DNA of 64,000 nucleotides. It comes from Homarus americanus (Eukaryota > Arthropoda > Malacostraca > Decapoda > Nephropidae). Numbering within the stretch: the stretch's first letter is position 1; each line of letters opens with the position of its first letter. The stretch covers positions 2,104,940-2,168,939 of the forward strand of contig NW_024720711.1 of assembly GCF_018991925.1 (NCBI RefSeq), given 5' to 3'. The position numbers were made by a program, and so were the translations under genes. Positions 42,295 through 52,255 of the stretch are shown here, piece after piece. The notes beneath the pieces were generated by a model. That model was not told where the DNA came from, ran no database searches, and saw only the letters and a program-made list of their open reading frames with translations.

Positions 42295-42564
42295 TATAAA
42301 CATCACATAGTTTGCAAGAGATAAAAATTTTAGTTTAATACTAGTACATTTGAGTATAAAGTGTGTACAGCAATGTTGCTCAAAATTAAGGCTTTTTCGC
42401 ATTTAATATTTGTTTCATTTAAGTTTCTAGCAGGAGGTGTATAATTAGTGGGTCAGAGGTATATTGTTGAATTATTATTACCTAACCTCAGTTGGTCCGG
42501 CAAAACGGATAATCCAGCAAGGCTTTGGAACCAAGGGTTCCGGAAAATCGGTAGTGGACCTGTA

Positions 42565-45160
42565 GTCTCATTCATTAATGACTTCATAAAGATCTGAAGA
42601 CTTTCTTGTATATTATAAGAAATAAGAGATTGATGCTGAAATCCTGTTTTATGGTCAAACCTACAGTAGGTTAAGTACCTCAAGTGTAGAGACAAGTTAC
42701 CAGGAACAAACGGCACTGTTGAGTGGAAGTAATTAAAAATTTAGTCAACCTTTCCCTCACAACCACTAAAAGTTGTAGACGAAGAGTCTTTGTCGTCCTT
42801 CAAACAATTGGTTTTTCCGACCCTTATACAACTTGGATAGGAATTAGCATTTTACGGATCAACCCTTCAGCTATGCTCACCTCAGCAGCAACCAAAGGGC
42901 GATGGGAGGAAATCTGAGTCTCCTTTATAGCTTCATACCTGATTTGAGTTACTCTCCTGAATGTAAAAGTAGAATTGATCCTCAAAATCAACACAGCACA
43001 CTGTAGCAGGCAGTAAGTGTGTACAGTACAGTACAAACTGGTGAAACACAAGCTCTAATAGACCTTGTGCCTCTGGAGGGTGATCTTTGGATATAATGGG
43101 TGTGGCAAGAAGGAGTGAACAACCTTAAGTATTTTAAATTGGCCATAATGAACAAAACTAAATTTTGGTGTCCATAGTGATATAGTCACTTGGCATTGGG
43201 TTCTACTGGAAAAAGTGAATTCAGGAGCATCTTTTTTTTAAATCTCAACACAATGGCTTAGAGATCCAGCATCTGTAAAATAAGAACCCAAAGCCACAGG
43301 ACCCCAACACAACTTAAGTCAGATCAACAGACAGGCACTTAATCTCCATTGGTTACTAAATCAAGCAAAACTTGCCCAAGAATCAAGATACCTTCATGTT
43401 CACTAGAAAATTAATCCCCACTATAACTTGAACCACTCCTTCATATTAGACAAACCCCTATCAATGCCTCCTGCAGTATATTACCTGAGGAACAAATCCA
43501 TAGTAGAGTTTAGAACACAGCTTGTGGAAAGAACGGCTCACACTTGGCTGAAACAGGCCATGAACAACCGGGTTGCTTTTTACTGAATGACCCACTCAAG
43601 ACTGTGCCTGTCGTCAGATTCTCTGACGTCCAGGATGAACACAAGGGAGTGCATATTAAGAGAGTATTAAGTGATGAACTGATTAACTTTTAAGGTAGGA
43701 AAAACTATGTGCCTCCAACCAACCTAGAAAATGAAAGTTAAAAGAAATACTATAATTTGAATCGCCAAACTTTTTATTCTCTTATAAGTCTTAGGCCAGA
43801 TGCCCACTATCATATGATAAGCTGAACTGTGCACCATGTAGTTTAGGTAGAGTATAGTGCTGGGCTGTGGAGGCCCTGCATTCTGATTCTTCAAGTGTAT
43901 TCACACTGGGTCAGTAAGCAGGTGTTAGTATGGCGGTGCAGACTTCAAGTTTGTAACATTTGCCTCCCAGACCAGTTTTTTATTAGTGATCAGGTTGTAA
44001 TTTTTTTTCTTAGTTCCTTCCAGTCAACAGTGTTGGGGGTTGGGGGTCTGGGAAACCTGGATTTCATCTCATAGTCTCTGGCTATACTGTACTGTACTTG
44101 GGTCACCTGAGCCAGGCATAAAGCTATACAATAAAAAAAAAACTTACATACTGGAGACAAAACTGGAGAATGTCTTTGAACTCTTGAAAATGTTGAAAAT
44201 GTCAGTCACTTGGTATTTCCTGTTTTGACCCTTAAAAATTGAAAATTGTTGAATAGAAATTTATCTGCTGCAGAATAAAGGCAAGAATGAACTGTACATT
44301 TAGCAGTTGTTAATCATTGACACTTAAAAATAATTATAAAGTCTTGTAAAATAGTTTTATTTATAGTTTTTATCCTACAAGAAGGTTGTTGTCATGACAC
44401 AGGTTGTCTGTGTCTGGTCTCTATCTATTTTTGTTCTCTTGATCCACCAATATAAAACTAAATGCATAGCGTGTCAGAGAAATGTATACACACAACCTGA
44501 CAGATTTTCTTCCGGATCGTGTGAATTACAACTACAACATTGTCCTCACTTGTGGGAGACCTCACACATAAACAAGTGAAGACAATGTTGTCACTGCAAT
44601 ACAGTACAGTACAAGCATTCACATAATATCCCAAAAAAATTGTAAAGCAGTGCATACTGTATACAGTACTGTACTACATTTTTCAGAGAGACACTGTACA
44701 GTAATTCTGAATCCCCCAAGGTCCTTAGATGCAAAGTTAATAAATTCAATAAACAGGCGCACTAAATACGTGAACTACAGTAGAGCATATCTACCCTGTC
44801 AGTCTTACAAAAGGGCATGACATAATGTGTGTGCTTCAGCACAGACAAAGTTGTTATGTGTGAACATAAAATTCACCTCACTCGAGCCTGATGAGCTTTA
44901 AAATCCTTTTATGCAATTTTTATTTCATTATGCATGTTACAGATGTTATACAAGCTGGACCTCAATTTAATGGCATCAACGGGACCTGGACCATGCTGTT
45001 AAATCCAATTTGCCATAAATTCAGCCGTGTGTAGCTATTGCTGAGGTGGGCCAATGCAGTCTCCCAGCAGCGCGACAGACCCTAATATCTCCAGACACCC
45101 AATGCAGAGTGGATGTCGCAGAGCTTGTTTTCTCCAACAGCATCCCACCTGTTTTGCCCA
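42565..45160. other. No gene seen; one short hairpin
   Basis: The only structure found is an inverted repeat with 20-base arms at 44534-44553 and 44572-44591 (one mismatch, 18-base loop). Many TACAGTA/TACTGTA strings occur. No coding signal. Confidence 0.45.
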
Positions 45161-45194
45161 CTCGTTTTTTTTTTAACAAGTAAAGTCTCTAAAG

Positions 45195-45405
45195 TTGGTA
45201 AAGACTGGGGATGAAATAGGTAGTACTGTATCTAGATGGTCCATCCCTCATAACACTATTAGAAGGCAAGGTACATGTACTCCTTGTTTGGAGTACTGTA
45301 CACGACCCTGTCCCCAAGATATGCTAAAGAATGTCAGTCGATTGAAAATAAAAGTCCAAAGGACAACCAACAGACTGGTATCTGTGCTACTGCACCTCGT
45401 TTTTT
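45195..45405 (+). mobile_element. CR1-like LINE fragment
   Basis: A diverged RT C-terminal region (VQRTTNRLVSVLLHL in the frame at about 45354-45400). It ends at a T-rich tract (45400-45428). Confidence 0.65.
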
Positions 45406-45429
45406 TTGTTTTTTTTTTGTTTTTTTTCA

Positions 45430-46660
45430 CGGGGAACCAAACAGATTTTGAAGAACTATAGAAAGATCTGTGTGAGCTTCAAAATTGGTTGAGGAAATGA
45501 CTGTGAAGATTCAATTTCACGAAGTGTAAGAGGATGAACCTAGGTCGTACCAACAGGAGGCATATCACATGTTGCAATGGGATGAAGAAACTGCATTAAT
45601 AAAGACAGAATGTGAAAAGGACCTCAAAGTGTATATTGACAATGAACCAAAGTTCTCGGGGCATTGTGAGAAGGTGAATCAGGCCATGGGGGTCCTGGGG
45701 GTCCATACTCTCCTCTTTCATCAGTAAATTATAATATATTTTCTTTAATGCAATATTGTACTCAAACGATTTTGTATAGTAAAAAATAATTACTACTGAC
45801 CTCAGAATATCTCTTATTGTCAAGTACACATAGCTTCAAAATGGCCTCAAAGTGCTCATGATATTGGTCAGATTAAAAAAAACTGCGAGGGCTTACAGCC
45901 CCCTCCAAGACCCCCAACTGAGTGGGCTCAATGTGCTCATGAGCCCACAACTTTTCGCCCCCCCCCCTTTGATATTCCTGGATCCGCCCCTGCAAGCAAC
46001 TAAACAAGTAGGAATTATAAGGTTGTTCAGAAATCTAGCCAGTCCATCCCTTGTAACGAAATTCAAGAGTGAGGTACTTCGTCTGGTCCCTGAGATGTGC
46101 TAGGGACTGTCAGTTGATTGAAAATGTCTAAAGGAGGGCCTGCAGCTGCCTAACTTATACTATAGACGGGCAAGGGGTGACCAAATTGAAGTGTATAAAC
46201 ATCTCAGAGGGCACTACTCAGTCGAGTGTGCATACCTGGAGCTGGCAGACGCCTGACCTAAAGGGGGTCACAGCTCAAGGATAAAGAAGCCACAAGTCCA
46301 GAAACAGCGAGGGCAAACTATTTAGGAGTGAGAATTGTGAACTCTTGGAACAATCTCTCAGTGTTGTGATGGCACCAAGTGTGACCTTTTGGAATACCCT
46401 ACTTGAAGAACACTGGAGCAGGTTCAGATACATTCAGGCGCCAGTTCATGCCAAGTACTTGCCAACAGTGCGTAACAGAGACGTGAACGGCTCACAAAAC
46501 GATCAGTGGCGAAGAGGATAAAAGTAAAAAGGTAAAACCAGACTTGACCAATACGCAATACTGGAGCAGGTTCAGGTACATTCAGGAGCCAGTGCATGCG
46601 CAGTACTTGCCAACAGTGCATAACAGAGACGAAGAGGATGAAAGTAAAAAGTAAAAATGG
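45430..46660 (+). mobile_element. CR1-like LINE 3' part, split by a MITE
   Basis: RT-related sequence from the LQNWLRK region through the C-terminal domain to the 3' tail (about 46505), followed by a second partial tail copy (46530-46660). A MITE at 45680-45992 interrupts it. Many frameshifts. Inactive. Confidence 0.8.
45680..45992. mobile_element. Solo MITE, same family as 34609-37521
   Basis: The body ('ttttctttaatgcaatattg', 'gctcatgatattggtcagat') and right end ('gatattcctggatccgcccctg') match the outer element at 34.6/37.5 kb. The left end is degraded. It is inserted in the LINE at 45430-46660 and shows the undisrupted form of the element. Confidence 0.8.
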
Positions 46661-47044
46661 CCCATCAGTGTAAAGAGGATAGAGGGGAGTATACATAGCT
46701 AGGGCTAGGTCCCGTTTGGTTGGCCGGTTCCCAAGACTATTCGGTAAAATCGTCATAAAACTGAACAGGTCCGACTTATATGAAGACAGTGCATGTCTAC
46801 AAGCAATGGTAAACGTTCTAAAAGAGGGCTTGCATTTATTAAACTTGTCGTAAACAAGATTTAATTAAATATCTTGTTAGATTGTGGTGGGGACCGAGGG
46901 TGGTAGGACAGCCGCGTCATGCTGGTGTCAGCTACTACTTTTACTTTTTACTTTTATCCTCTTCGCCACTCATCGGCTTGTTAGCCGCTTGGGCGATCGG
47001 TCACGTCTCTTTTCATTTATCTTCGTCACCAAAAGATCGGCTCG

Positions 47045-49099
47045 CTAGCCGCCCAGGCGATCGGTCACGTCTCTGTCACGCACTGTTGGCAAATACTGGG
47101 CATGCATCGGCTCCTGAATGTACCTGAACCCGCTCCAGTGTTGGTCAAGTCTTGTCTTGAAAGAGCTCACACTCGGTGCCGTCACAACACTCTCTGGTAG
47201 ATTGTTCCAAGAGTTTACAACCCTCACTCCGAAAAAGTTTGCCCTCACGGTTTTCTGGACTTGCGGCTTCTTCAATCTTGAGCTGTGACCCCTTGTGGGG
47301 CGAGCGTCCGCCAGCTCCAAGTAAGGACACTTAACTGAGTAGTGCCCCTTGAGATGCTTATACACCTCAATTAGGTCGCCCCTTGCCCGTCTGTAGTATA
47401 AGCTAGGCAAGTTCAGGCGCTCCAATCTCTCAAGGTAGTTGAGGTGCCGAAGTGCAGGCACCAGTCTGGTGGCCCTCCTTTGAACATTTTCAACCAACTG
47501 ACAGTCCCTAGCATATCTAAGAGACCAGACGGGTTGGCAGTACTCCAGACGGGGAAGCACTTCACTCTTGAAGATCGTTACGAGGGGCGGACTGTCTAGA
47601 TACCTGAACGACCTTCTTATAAGACCCAATAATTTATTTGCCTGATTTACCTTCTTCTCGCAATGGCCCAAGAACTTCAGCTCATTGTCAACATACACAC
47701 CTAGGTCCTTCTCACACACAGTCTCAACTAGTGCAGTTTCTTCATCCCGTTGGGACATATGATACGCCTCCTTACCGTTGGTACGCCCCAGGTGCATCCT
47801 CTTACACTTCGTGACATTGAATCTCAGCAGCCATTTCTTCGACCATTCCTGGAGCCCACAGAGGTCCTTCTGCAGCTCTTCACAGTCCGCTTGGTTCTTA
47901 ATTTCCCGAAATAACTTGGCGTCATCGGCAAACATTTGTATGGAGGAGTGTACAACGTCAGGCATGTCATCTATGAAACAAACAAACAACAGCGGGCCCA
48001 ATACACTGCCCTGTGGTACCCCACTTGTTACAGGTACAGATGACGATTTCGTGCCATTAATCACCACACACTGCTTGCGGTCATGTAGAAAGTCTTCTAT
48101 CCACGCTAGGACATTTCCCCGAATTCCGTACCCTTCCAGTTTGATTTTCAGCCTTTCGTGGGGTACACTGTCGAAAGCCTTGGCAAAATCTAGGTAAATA
48201 TTGTCGATATTACCACCCCGTTCCAGAATATGGGTCCAAATATCCAATACCTTGAGCAATTGTGTTAAGCAAGAGCGCCCCGGCATAAAACCGTGTTGGC
48301 AATCTTTTACAAGGTTGTTTCGTATTAGATGTTCCATTGCGGCATCTCTGATAATACTCTCAAGTACTTTACATATTATGCTGGTCAGGCTCACCGGTCT
48401 ATAGTTGTTCGTGGAGTGACGATCGCCCTTCTTGAAGATAGGACTCACATAAGCCACTTTCCATTCACTGGGGACCATTTGTTCATCCAGGCATTCACAA
48501 AACAGGATCTTCAGGGGCTCTGCAAGCTCGTTGCACAACTCTCTTAGCACTCTAGGATGCACCATGTCAGGGCCGGGACTCTTATGGACCTTTAGCCTGG
48601 ACAGTTTATTTCTAATACCCTCTTCTGTGAACACAATGTGGGTCAGTGCTGTGTCGAACCATCTGCCCTCAAACGCAGGAAGGTTAGTTGCATCCTCTCT
48701 TGTGAACACTGAGGAAAAGAAGCTGTTCAATGCCTCAGCTTTATCCTGGTCAGAATCTGTGTAACTACCATCCACCAACCTCGGGTCTGATACTCCTACT
48801 CGCGTTTTCAATTTCGACTTTGCATAGCGGTAAAACGCCTTTGGGTTTGACTTGACCTCGCTTGCAACCAGCCTCTGGAACTCCTTTTCAGCCCTCCTAC
48901 ACTCTATCTTTGCTTGGTTTCTGGCTCTTGCATACATCCTCCTGTCTTGCTCATCGTTTGACCCAACCCACGTCTTGAATTTCTGGGTTTTCTTCTTAAC
49001 TTTGTCTACCGCCGCACGGTTCATGTGTAGTGATCCCCTCGTATTCCTAGAAGCACTGGGTTTGGTCTTGGGTATATATTTATCGATCAAATGGGTCAT
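47045..49099 (-). CDS. LINE ORF2, reverse transcriptase part
   Basis: A 684-codon frame. RT motifs in order are KSPGPDMVHP (173), SEWKVAYVSPIFKKGD (211), NNYRPVSLTSIICKVLE (231), LDFAKAFDSVP (303), GVPQGSVLGPLL (360), FADD (390-393) and NVTKCKRMHLGR (about 424). The CR1-type C-terminal domain follows to residue 684. Both RT catalytic regions look intact. It lacks a start of its own: upstream codons in this frame (for example ADTTLNIITSK) continue the ORF2 reading broken by the frameshift near 49.13 kb. Confidence 0.88.
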   Translation of the reverse strand: MTHLIDKYIPKTKPSASRNTRGSLHMNRAAVDKVKKKTQKFKTWVGSNDEQDRRMYARARNQAKIECRRAEKEFQRLVASEVKSNPKAFYRYAKSKLKTRVGVSDPRLVDGSYTDSDQDKAEALNSFFSSVFTREDATNLPAFEGRWFDTALTHIVFTEEGIRNKLSRLKVHKSPGPDMVHPRVLRELCNELAEPLKILFCECLDEQMVPSEWKVAYVSPIFKKGDRHSTNNYRPVSLTSIICKVLESIIRDAAMEHLIRNNLVKDCQHGFMPGRSCLTQLLKVLDIWTHILERGGNIDNIYLDFAKAFDSVPHERLKIKLEGYGIRGNVLAWIEDFLHDRKQCVVINGTKSSSVPVTSGVPQGSVLGPLLFVCFIDDMPDVVHSSIQMFADDAKLFREIKNQADCEELQKDLCGLQEWSKKWLLRFNVTKCKRMHLGRTNGKEAYHMSQRDEETALVETVCEKDLGVYVDNELKFLGHCEKKVNQANKLLGLIRRSFRYLDSPPLVTIFKSEVLPRLEYCQPVWSLRYARDCQLVENVQRRATRLVPALRHLNYLERLERLNLPSLYYRRARGDLIEVYKHLKGHYSVKCPYLELADARPTRGHSSRLKKPQVQKTVRANFFGVRVVNSWNNLPESVVTAPSVSSFKTRLDQHWSGFRYIQEPMHAQYLPTVRDRDVTDRLGG

Positions 49100-49116
49100 T
49101 TTACTAGTTATGATAT

Positions 49117-50337
49117 TCAGCGTAGTGTCTGCGTTCTTGTACCGTACCTTAATAAGTCAGGCCAGTTGATACCCCTCATCTCTTCCCTCATCCCATTGTA
49201 ATTTCCCTTGTAATATTTGCACCTTGGCCTGGCCTTATCTTGAACTAGGTAACAGTTAAATCTGAATGACAATACTGTATGGTGACTGGTGCCAACTGGG
49301 GCAAGGTGTTCCAGTTTGGCCACCATACCCTCCTCGTTTGTTATAATGAGGTCAAGTGGCTTGGGTGTTTGCTCCCCTCTGTAATGTGTCAGGCCTCTAA
49401 CATGTTGGAACAGAAAATTATCTCTCAGAGTTTCTACGAAAAGAGTAGCAGGGTTATTCAAGTCATTCGGGGCGGACTCGTTTCTCCAGTCGGTGTCGCC
49501 ATACTTAAAGTCCCCCATGATAAGCAGGTGGCTAGGGTTGAGCATCGCAACGTTGTTTATTAAGGTTCTTAAGTTCCTTTGATTTAGTGGGCCACAGTTT
49601 GGGGATCTGTAGATACACCCGACGATAAGTAAGTCCCCTCCCTTTAATTTAATTTTACACCACTTGGACTCTTCAAAAACATCCTCTCCCTGTACCCTCG
49701 CCTGGCTGGCTCTAAGGTCTTGCCTAGCATAGATAACCACACCCCTCTTGCAAGTTTCTTGAGATAGGTTCGTAAATGAGTCATATCCAGCAATACTGAA
49801 CTCACATTCCTCTGGGTCGATTCTCCTGTTCTTGTACAACAGTTCTACAACTCCTACAATATCTGGTTGGTGTACTCTAAGTAGAGTTTCAAACTCCTCT
49901 CTCTTATCAATGAACGTGTCAGTATTAGTGTACATAACATTCAAGCCAGAATTTGTTCTCGGTAACGTCTCTGCTCTTAGTAATAAACCCGTATTTTGCA
50001 GGGTGTGGTTAGAAATGTCATTGTTTACACGGCGCTCGCCCCCTCCTGTCCGGTAGGCTGAGCTGGTGCCGCCTCCCGGGTGGGGGGTTGAGTGGGTGGA
50101 GGGTGCACTGCTGCCCCCTGGCCCTGTGTCGGCACACTTGTTTCCACTACCCTCCCCCTGAGTATAACCCATGTACACCTGTCCCCGTTCCTCCTCGACT
50201 CCTCCCTCTTCTGCTTCAAGTCCTGCAGGAGCTTCTTGTGCTGTTCCCTCTGCATTACCGTGCGGTCTGGGTGAATGAGTACATCCCGAAATGCCTCGCT
50301 CCTTGCTAAGTTTTTTGCCTGCCGAATAACCTGCCAT
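49117..50337 (-). CDS. LINE ORF2, endonuclease part
   Basis: The APE-type endonuclease starts around residue 131 (LNVMYTNTDTF). It has QPDIVGVVEL (about 157), IYRSPN (242), LLIMGDFKYGDTDW (271) and DLIIT (329). The catalytic SDH motif near the C-terminus reads SHH (residues 351-353; codon 49282-49284 is CAC), so the key Asp is replaced by His. The first about 130 residues overlap ORF1 and probably are not translated as such. The frame ends at 49117 because of a frameshift just before the RT part. Confidence 0.75.
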   Translation of the reverse strand: MAGYSAGKKLSKERGISGCTHSPRPHGNAEGTAQEAPAGLEAEEGGVEEERGQVYMGYTQGEGSGNKCADTGPGGSSAPSTHSTPHPGGGTSSAYRTGGGERRVNNDISNHTLQNTGLLLRAETLPRTNSGLNVMYTNTDTFIDKREEFETLLRVHQPDIVGVVELLYKNRRIDPEECEFSIAGYDSFTNLSQETCKRGVVIYARQDLRASQARVQGEDVFEESKWCKIKLKGGDLLIVGCIYRSPNCGPLNQRNLRTLINNVAMLNPSHLLIMGDFKYGDTDWRNESAPNDLNNPATLFVETLRDNFLFQHVRGLTHYRGEQTPKPLDLIITNEEGMVAKLEHLAPVGTSHHTVLSFRFNCYLVQDKARPRCKYYKGNYNGMREEMRGINWPDLLRYGTRTQTLR

Positions 50338-51005
50338 TTCTCCTCCTCACTCACTAGTGTGATCCTGAGGGGGCGAGGCTTAGCCCCCTGCTTTTGTCCC
50401 AGCCTCCTCACATCCTGAGGGGTTGATGGAATCTTCAGAACCTCTGTGCAAATATTTTGAAACAGCACCTTATCGTGTGTTTCCTTACTCACAGTTCCCT
50501 CCGCCTGGCTCTCTGGGACTCCAAAAACTATTACATTGTTCCTGCGCTGGAGCCGTTCCTGGTGTTCCTCCTCTCCCCTAACAGTAGGTCCGTTAATTTT
50601 CATTTCTTCGACACACTTCTTCAAAGTCCCGAGCTGTTGTAGAACCTGTACTGATCCTGCCTTACTCTCCGCCCCCTCCCGTGGCCCTCCTAATACGTCA
50701 GCATAACTCCTCTTAGCAATCACCTCCCTTCTCTCAGCTACTTCCTCAGTCTTAGCAAGGATCTCTTTCCCAACTTGCTCCAGTTTGTCAACCAGCAGGG
50801 CTCCAGCTTCATCTATTTTCGTCCCTAGAGAACTCGTTCCCTTAAGGCTTGCAATCGCTTCATTCACCTTGACTATGCAGCCAGGGCAATAACAGCAACA
50901 GCCATTATGCTTTACGGCAGTTAGTAACTTCCTAAACTGTGCATTAGTCAGGCCTATATCCTCCATATCCGACGTCTCCCTGCAGTAATCACATATCAAA
51001 CTCAT
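50025..51005 (-). CDS. LINE ORF1 protein
   Basis: The 326-codon frame is intact. Residues 1-55 contain a cysteine/histidine cluster (CDYCRE and HNGCCCYCPGC) like the PHD-type zinc-binding N-terminus of CR1-group ORF1 proteins. Residues 60-110 are predicted helical/coiled-coil by eye. Residues 150-270 (RRNNVIVFGVPES, then RPLRITL) look like the RNA-binding RRM-type core of LINE ORF1. The C-terminus is Pro/Gln-rich. Family role: binds LINE RNA as a chaperone. It overlaps the ORF2 frame by about 300 bases. Confidence 0.8.
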   Translation of the reverse strand: MSLICDYCRETSDMEDIGLTNAQFRKLLTAVKHNGCCCYCPGCIVKVNEAIASLKGTSSLGTKIDEAGALLVDKLEQVGKEILAKTEEVAERREVIAKRSYADVLGGPREGAESKAGSVQVLQQLGTLKKCVEEMKINGPTVRGEEEHQERLQRRNNVIVFGVPESQAEGTVSKETHDKVLFQNICTEVLKIPSTPQDVRRLGQKQGAKPRPLRITLVSEEEKWQVIRQAKNLARSEAFRDVLIHPDRTVMQREQHKKLLQDLKQKREESRRNGDRCTWVILRGRVVETSVPTQGQGAAVHPPPTQPPTREAAPAQPTGQEGASAV

Positions 51006-51487
51006 GGTTGTTGTTGTTGTGGGGGTGGGGGTGCAGACTGTGTATAGATCTACACCTATTTAAAAAAGTAAAGAGAGAAAAAGTACTTAGCTACTCTCTG
51101 TTGCCTATAGAGTTGTCGTCTGTGACTGCGTACACTGTATCTCCCTGTAGTCCAAGAGCCCAGGCACTTTTAATCATGTGTCTGAGGCCAAAAGGTTTGA
51201 GGGTCGTTTCTGAATCAGAATTTTATGCTGAATCTGAAAATCCATTTCTTAATTGCCGCAGCTGCTGCGTTTTTGGAGAAAAACAGTGTTTTTTGTTGTT
51301 TTTATACCCTATTTTGGGGAAAAGTATAAAACAATGTTTTTACTTCGTGGAGTTATTAAATATCCATTTATACTAGCATGTATGGTATCAAAATAAAGAT
51401 ATTATGTTGTTGAACACATAGGCATTAAAAATAATACATGTAAGCTCAGTATCCATGGTTACAGGAGTGCTATTTGCCAAAAAATGA

Positions 51488-52051
51488 GAACATTTGTCCT
51501 CATTAGTAAGACACTTGAGAGTTCATACAGGAGAAAAACCAGTACAGTGTCCAGAGTGTCTAAGAGACTTCTCCTGTAAGTATGATCTAGTAAAACACAT
51601 GAGAAGTCATACAGGAGAGAAACCATTTAAGTGTCCCGAGTGTTTTAAAGCCTTTTCACGTAACCAACATCTATTATTACATTTGAGAATTCACAGAGGA
51701 GATAAACCGCTTCAGTGTTCAGAATGTCTTAAAAAATTCTTACAGAAATCCTCTTTAGTTGAACATATGAGAGTTCACACTGGAGAGAAACCTTACAAAT
51801 GTTCAGAGTGTCATAGAGCATTTTCTTGTAGATCATCCATAGTGAGACACATGAGGGTTCACACAGGAGAGAAGCCATTTCAGTGTCTGGACTGTCTTAA
51901 AAACTTTACATGTAAATCAAATCTAGTTGGTCATATGAGAAGCCACAGAGGAGAGAAACCATATCAGTGTTCAGAATGTCTTAAAAGCTTTACTAAAAAA
52001 TCTACTCTAATTATACATGTAAGAAGTCATACAGGAGAGAAAGCATTTTAG
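51488..52051 (+). CDS. C2H2 zinc-finger array, partial or decaying
   Basis: One half finger plus six complete Cys2His2 fingers are joined by TGEKP-type linkers (CPECLRDFSCKYDLVKHMRSH is the first full one; the linkers HRGDKP and HRGEKP are variants). Such proteins bind DNA in the nucleus, usually as regulators. There is no in-frame ATG: a TGA at 51485-51487 precedes the frame, and the first finger has lost its cysteines. It ends HTGEKAF and a stop. It could be a last exon spliced from upstream (a possible acceptor 'tttgtcctcattag' lies at 51494-51507) or a pseudogene. Confidence 0.7.
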   Translation, partial: EHLSSLVRHLRVHTGEKPVQCPECLRDFSCKYDLVKHMRSHTGEKPFKCPECFKAFSRNQHLLLHLRIHRGDKPLQCSECLKKFLQKSSLVEHMRVHTGEKPYKCSECHRAFSCRSSIVRHMRVHTGEKPFQCLDCLKNFTCKSNLVGHMRSHRGEKPYQCSECLKSFTKKSTLIIHVRSHTGEKAF

Positions 52052-52255
52052 TGTTTAGTGTGTTTGAGGCTTTTCTTATGAATATTACCTACTAAACATA
52101 CACCAGATCAGTTCATACTGAAGATGAGCCATTTTAGTATGTAATTTATCTTAGAGACTCCACATAAATTATGTCTAATACTGTAAAATAATATAATTCA
52201 CACAATAGAGGATCCATTTCAGTGTACTGTATACAATGTTGTAAAGACTTAAATT
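52052..52255 (+). pseudogene. Remains of further zinc fingers
   Basis: After the stop, the plus strand still reads finger-like pieces with stops and shifts: CLVCLRLF, a linker-like VHTEDEPF (about 52110-52133), and EDPFQCTVYN (about 52207). The array was once at least two fingers longer. Confidence 0.6.

Larger units (their letters stand above)
41743..42562. mobile_element. TA-flanked DNA transposon, interrupted
   Basis: The ends 'caggtacaccaccgattttc' and (complement) 'caggtccactaccgattttc' are flanked by TA (41741-41742 and 42563-42564). The interior resembles the three-copy unit at 26986-28190 ('gaatataaattacattgctg'). It is split by the element at 41959-42294. Confidence 0.85.
46937..51010 (-). 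mobile_element. Near full-length CR1-like LINE
   Basis: From its 5' side (right) this element has ORF1 (51005-50025), an endonuclease part (50337-49117), a reverse transcriptase part (49099-47045) and a doubled 3' tail (47075-46937, ending in the complement of 'gataaaagtaaaaagtaaaa'). It is the most complete copy of the family that fills this window. The 5' UTR may reach beyond 51010, but its border is not visible. ORF2 is frameshifted at about 49100-49140 and its endonuclease site is altered, so this copy is probably dead. Confidence 0.9.

Noticed and set aside
47778..49169. Plus-strand open frames in the 47.8-49.2 kb region
   Set aside because: Antisense shadows of the LINE reverse transcriptase frame.
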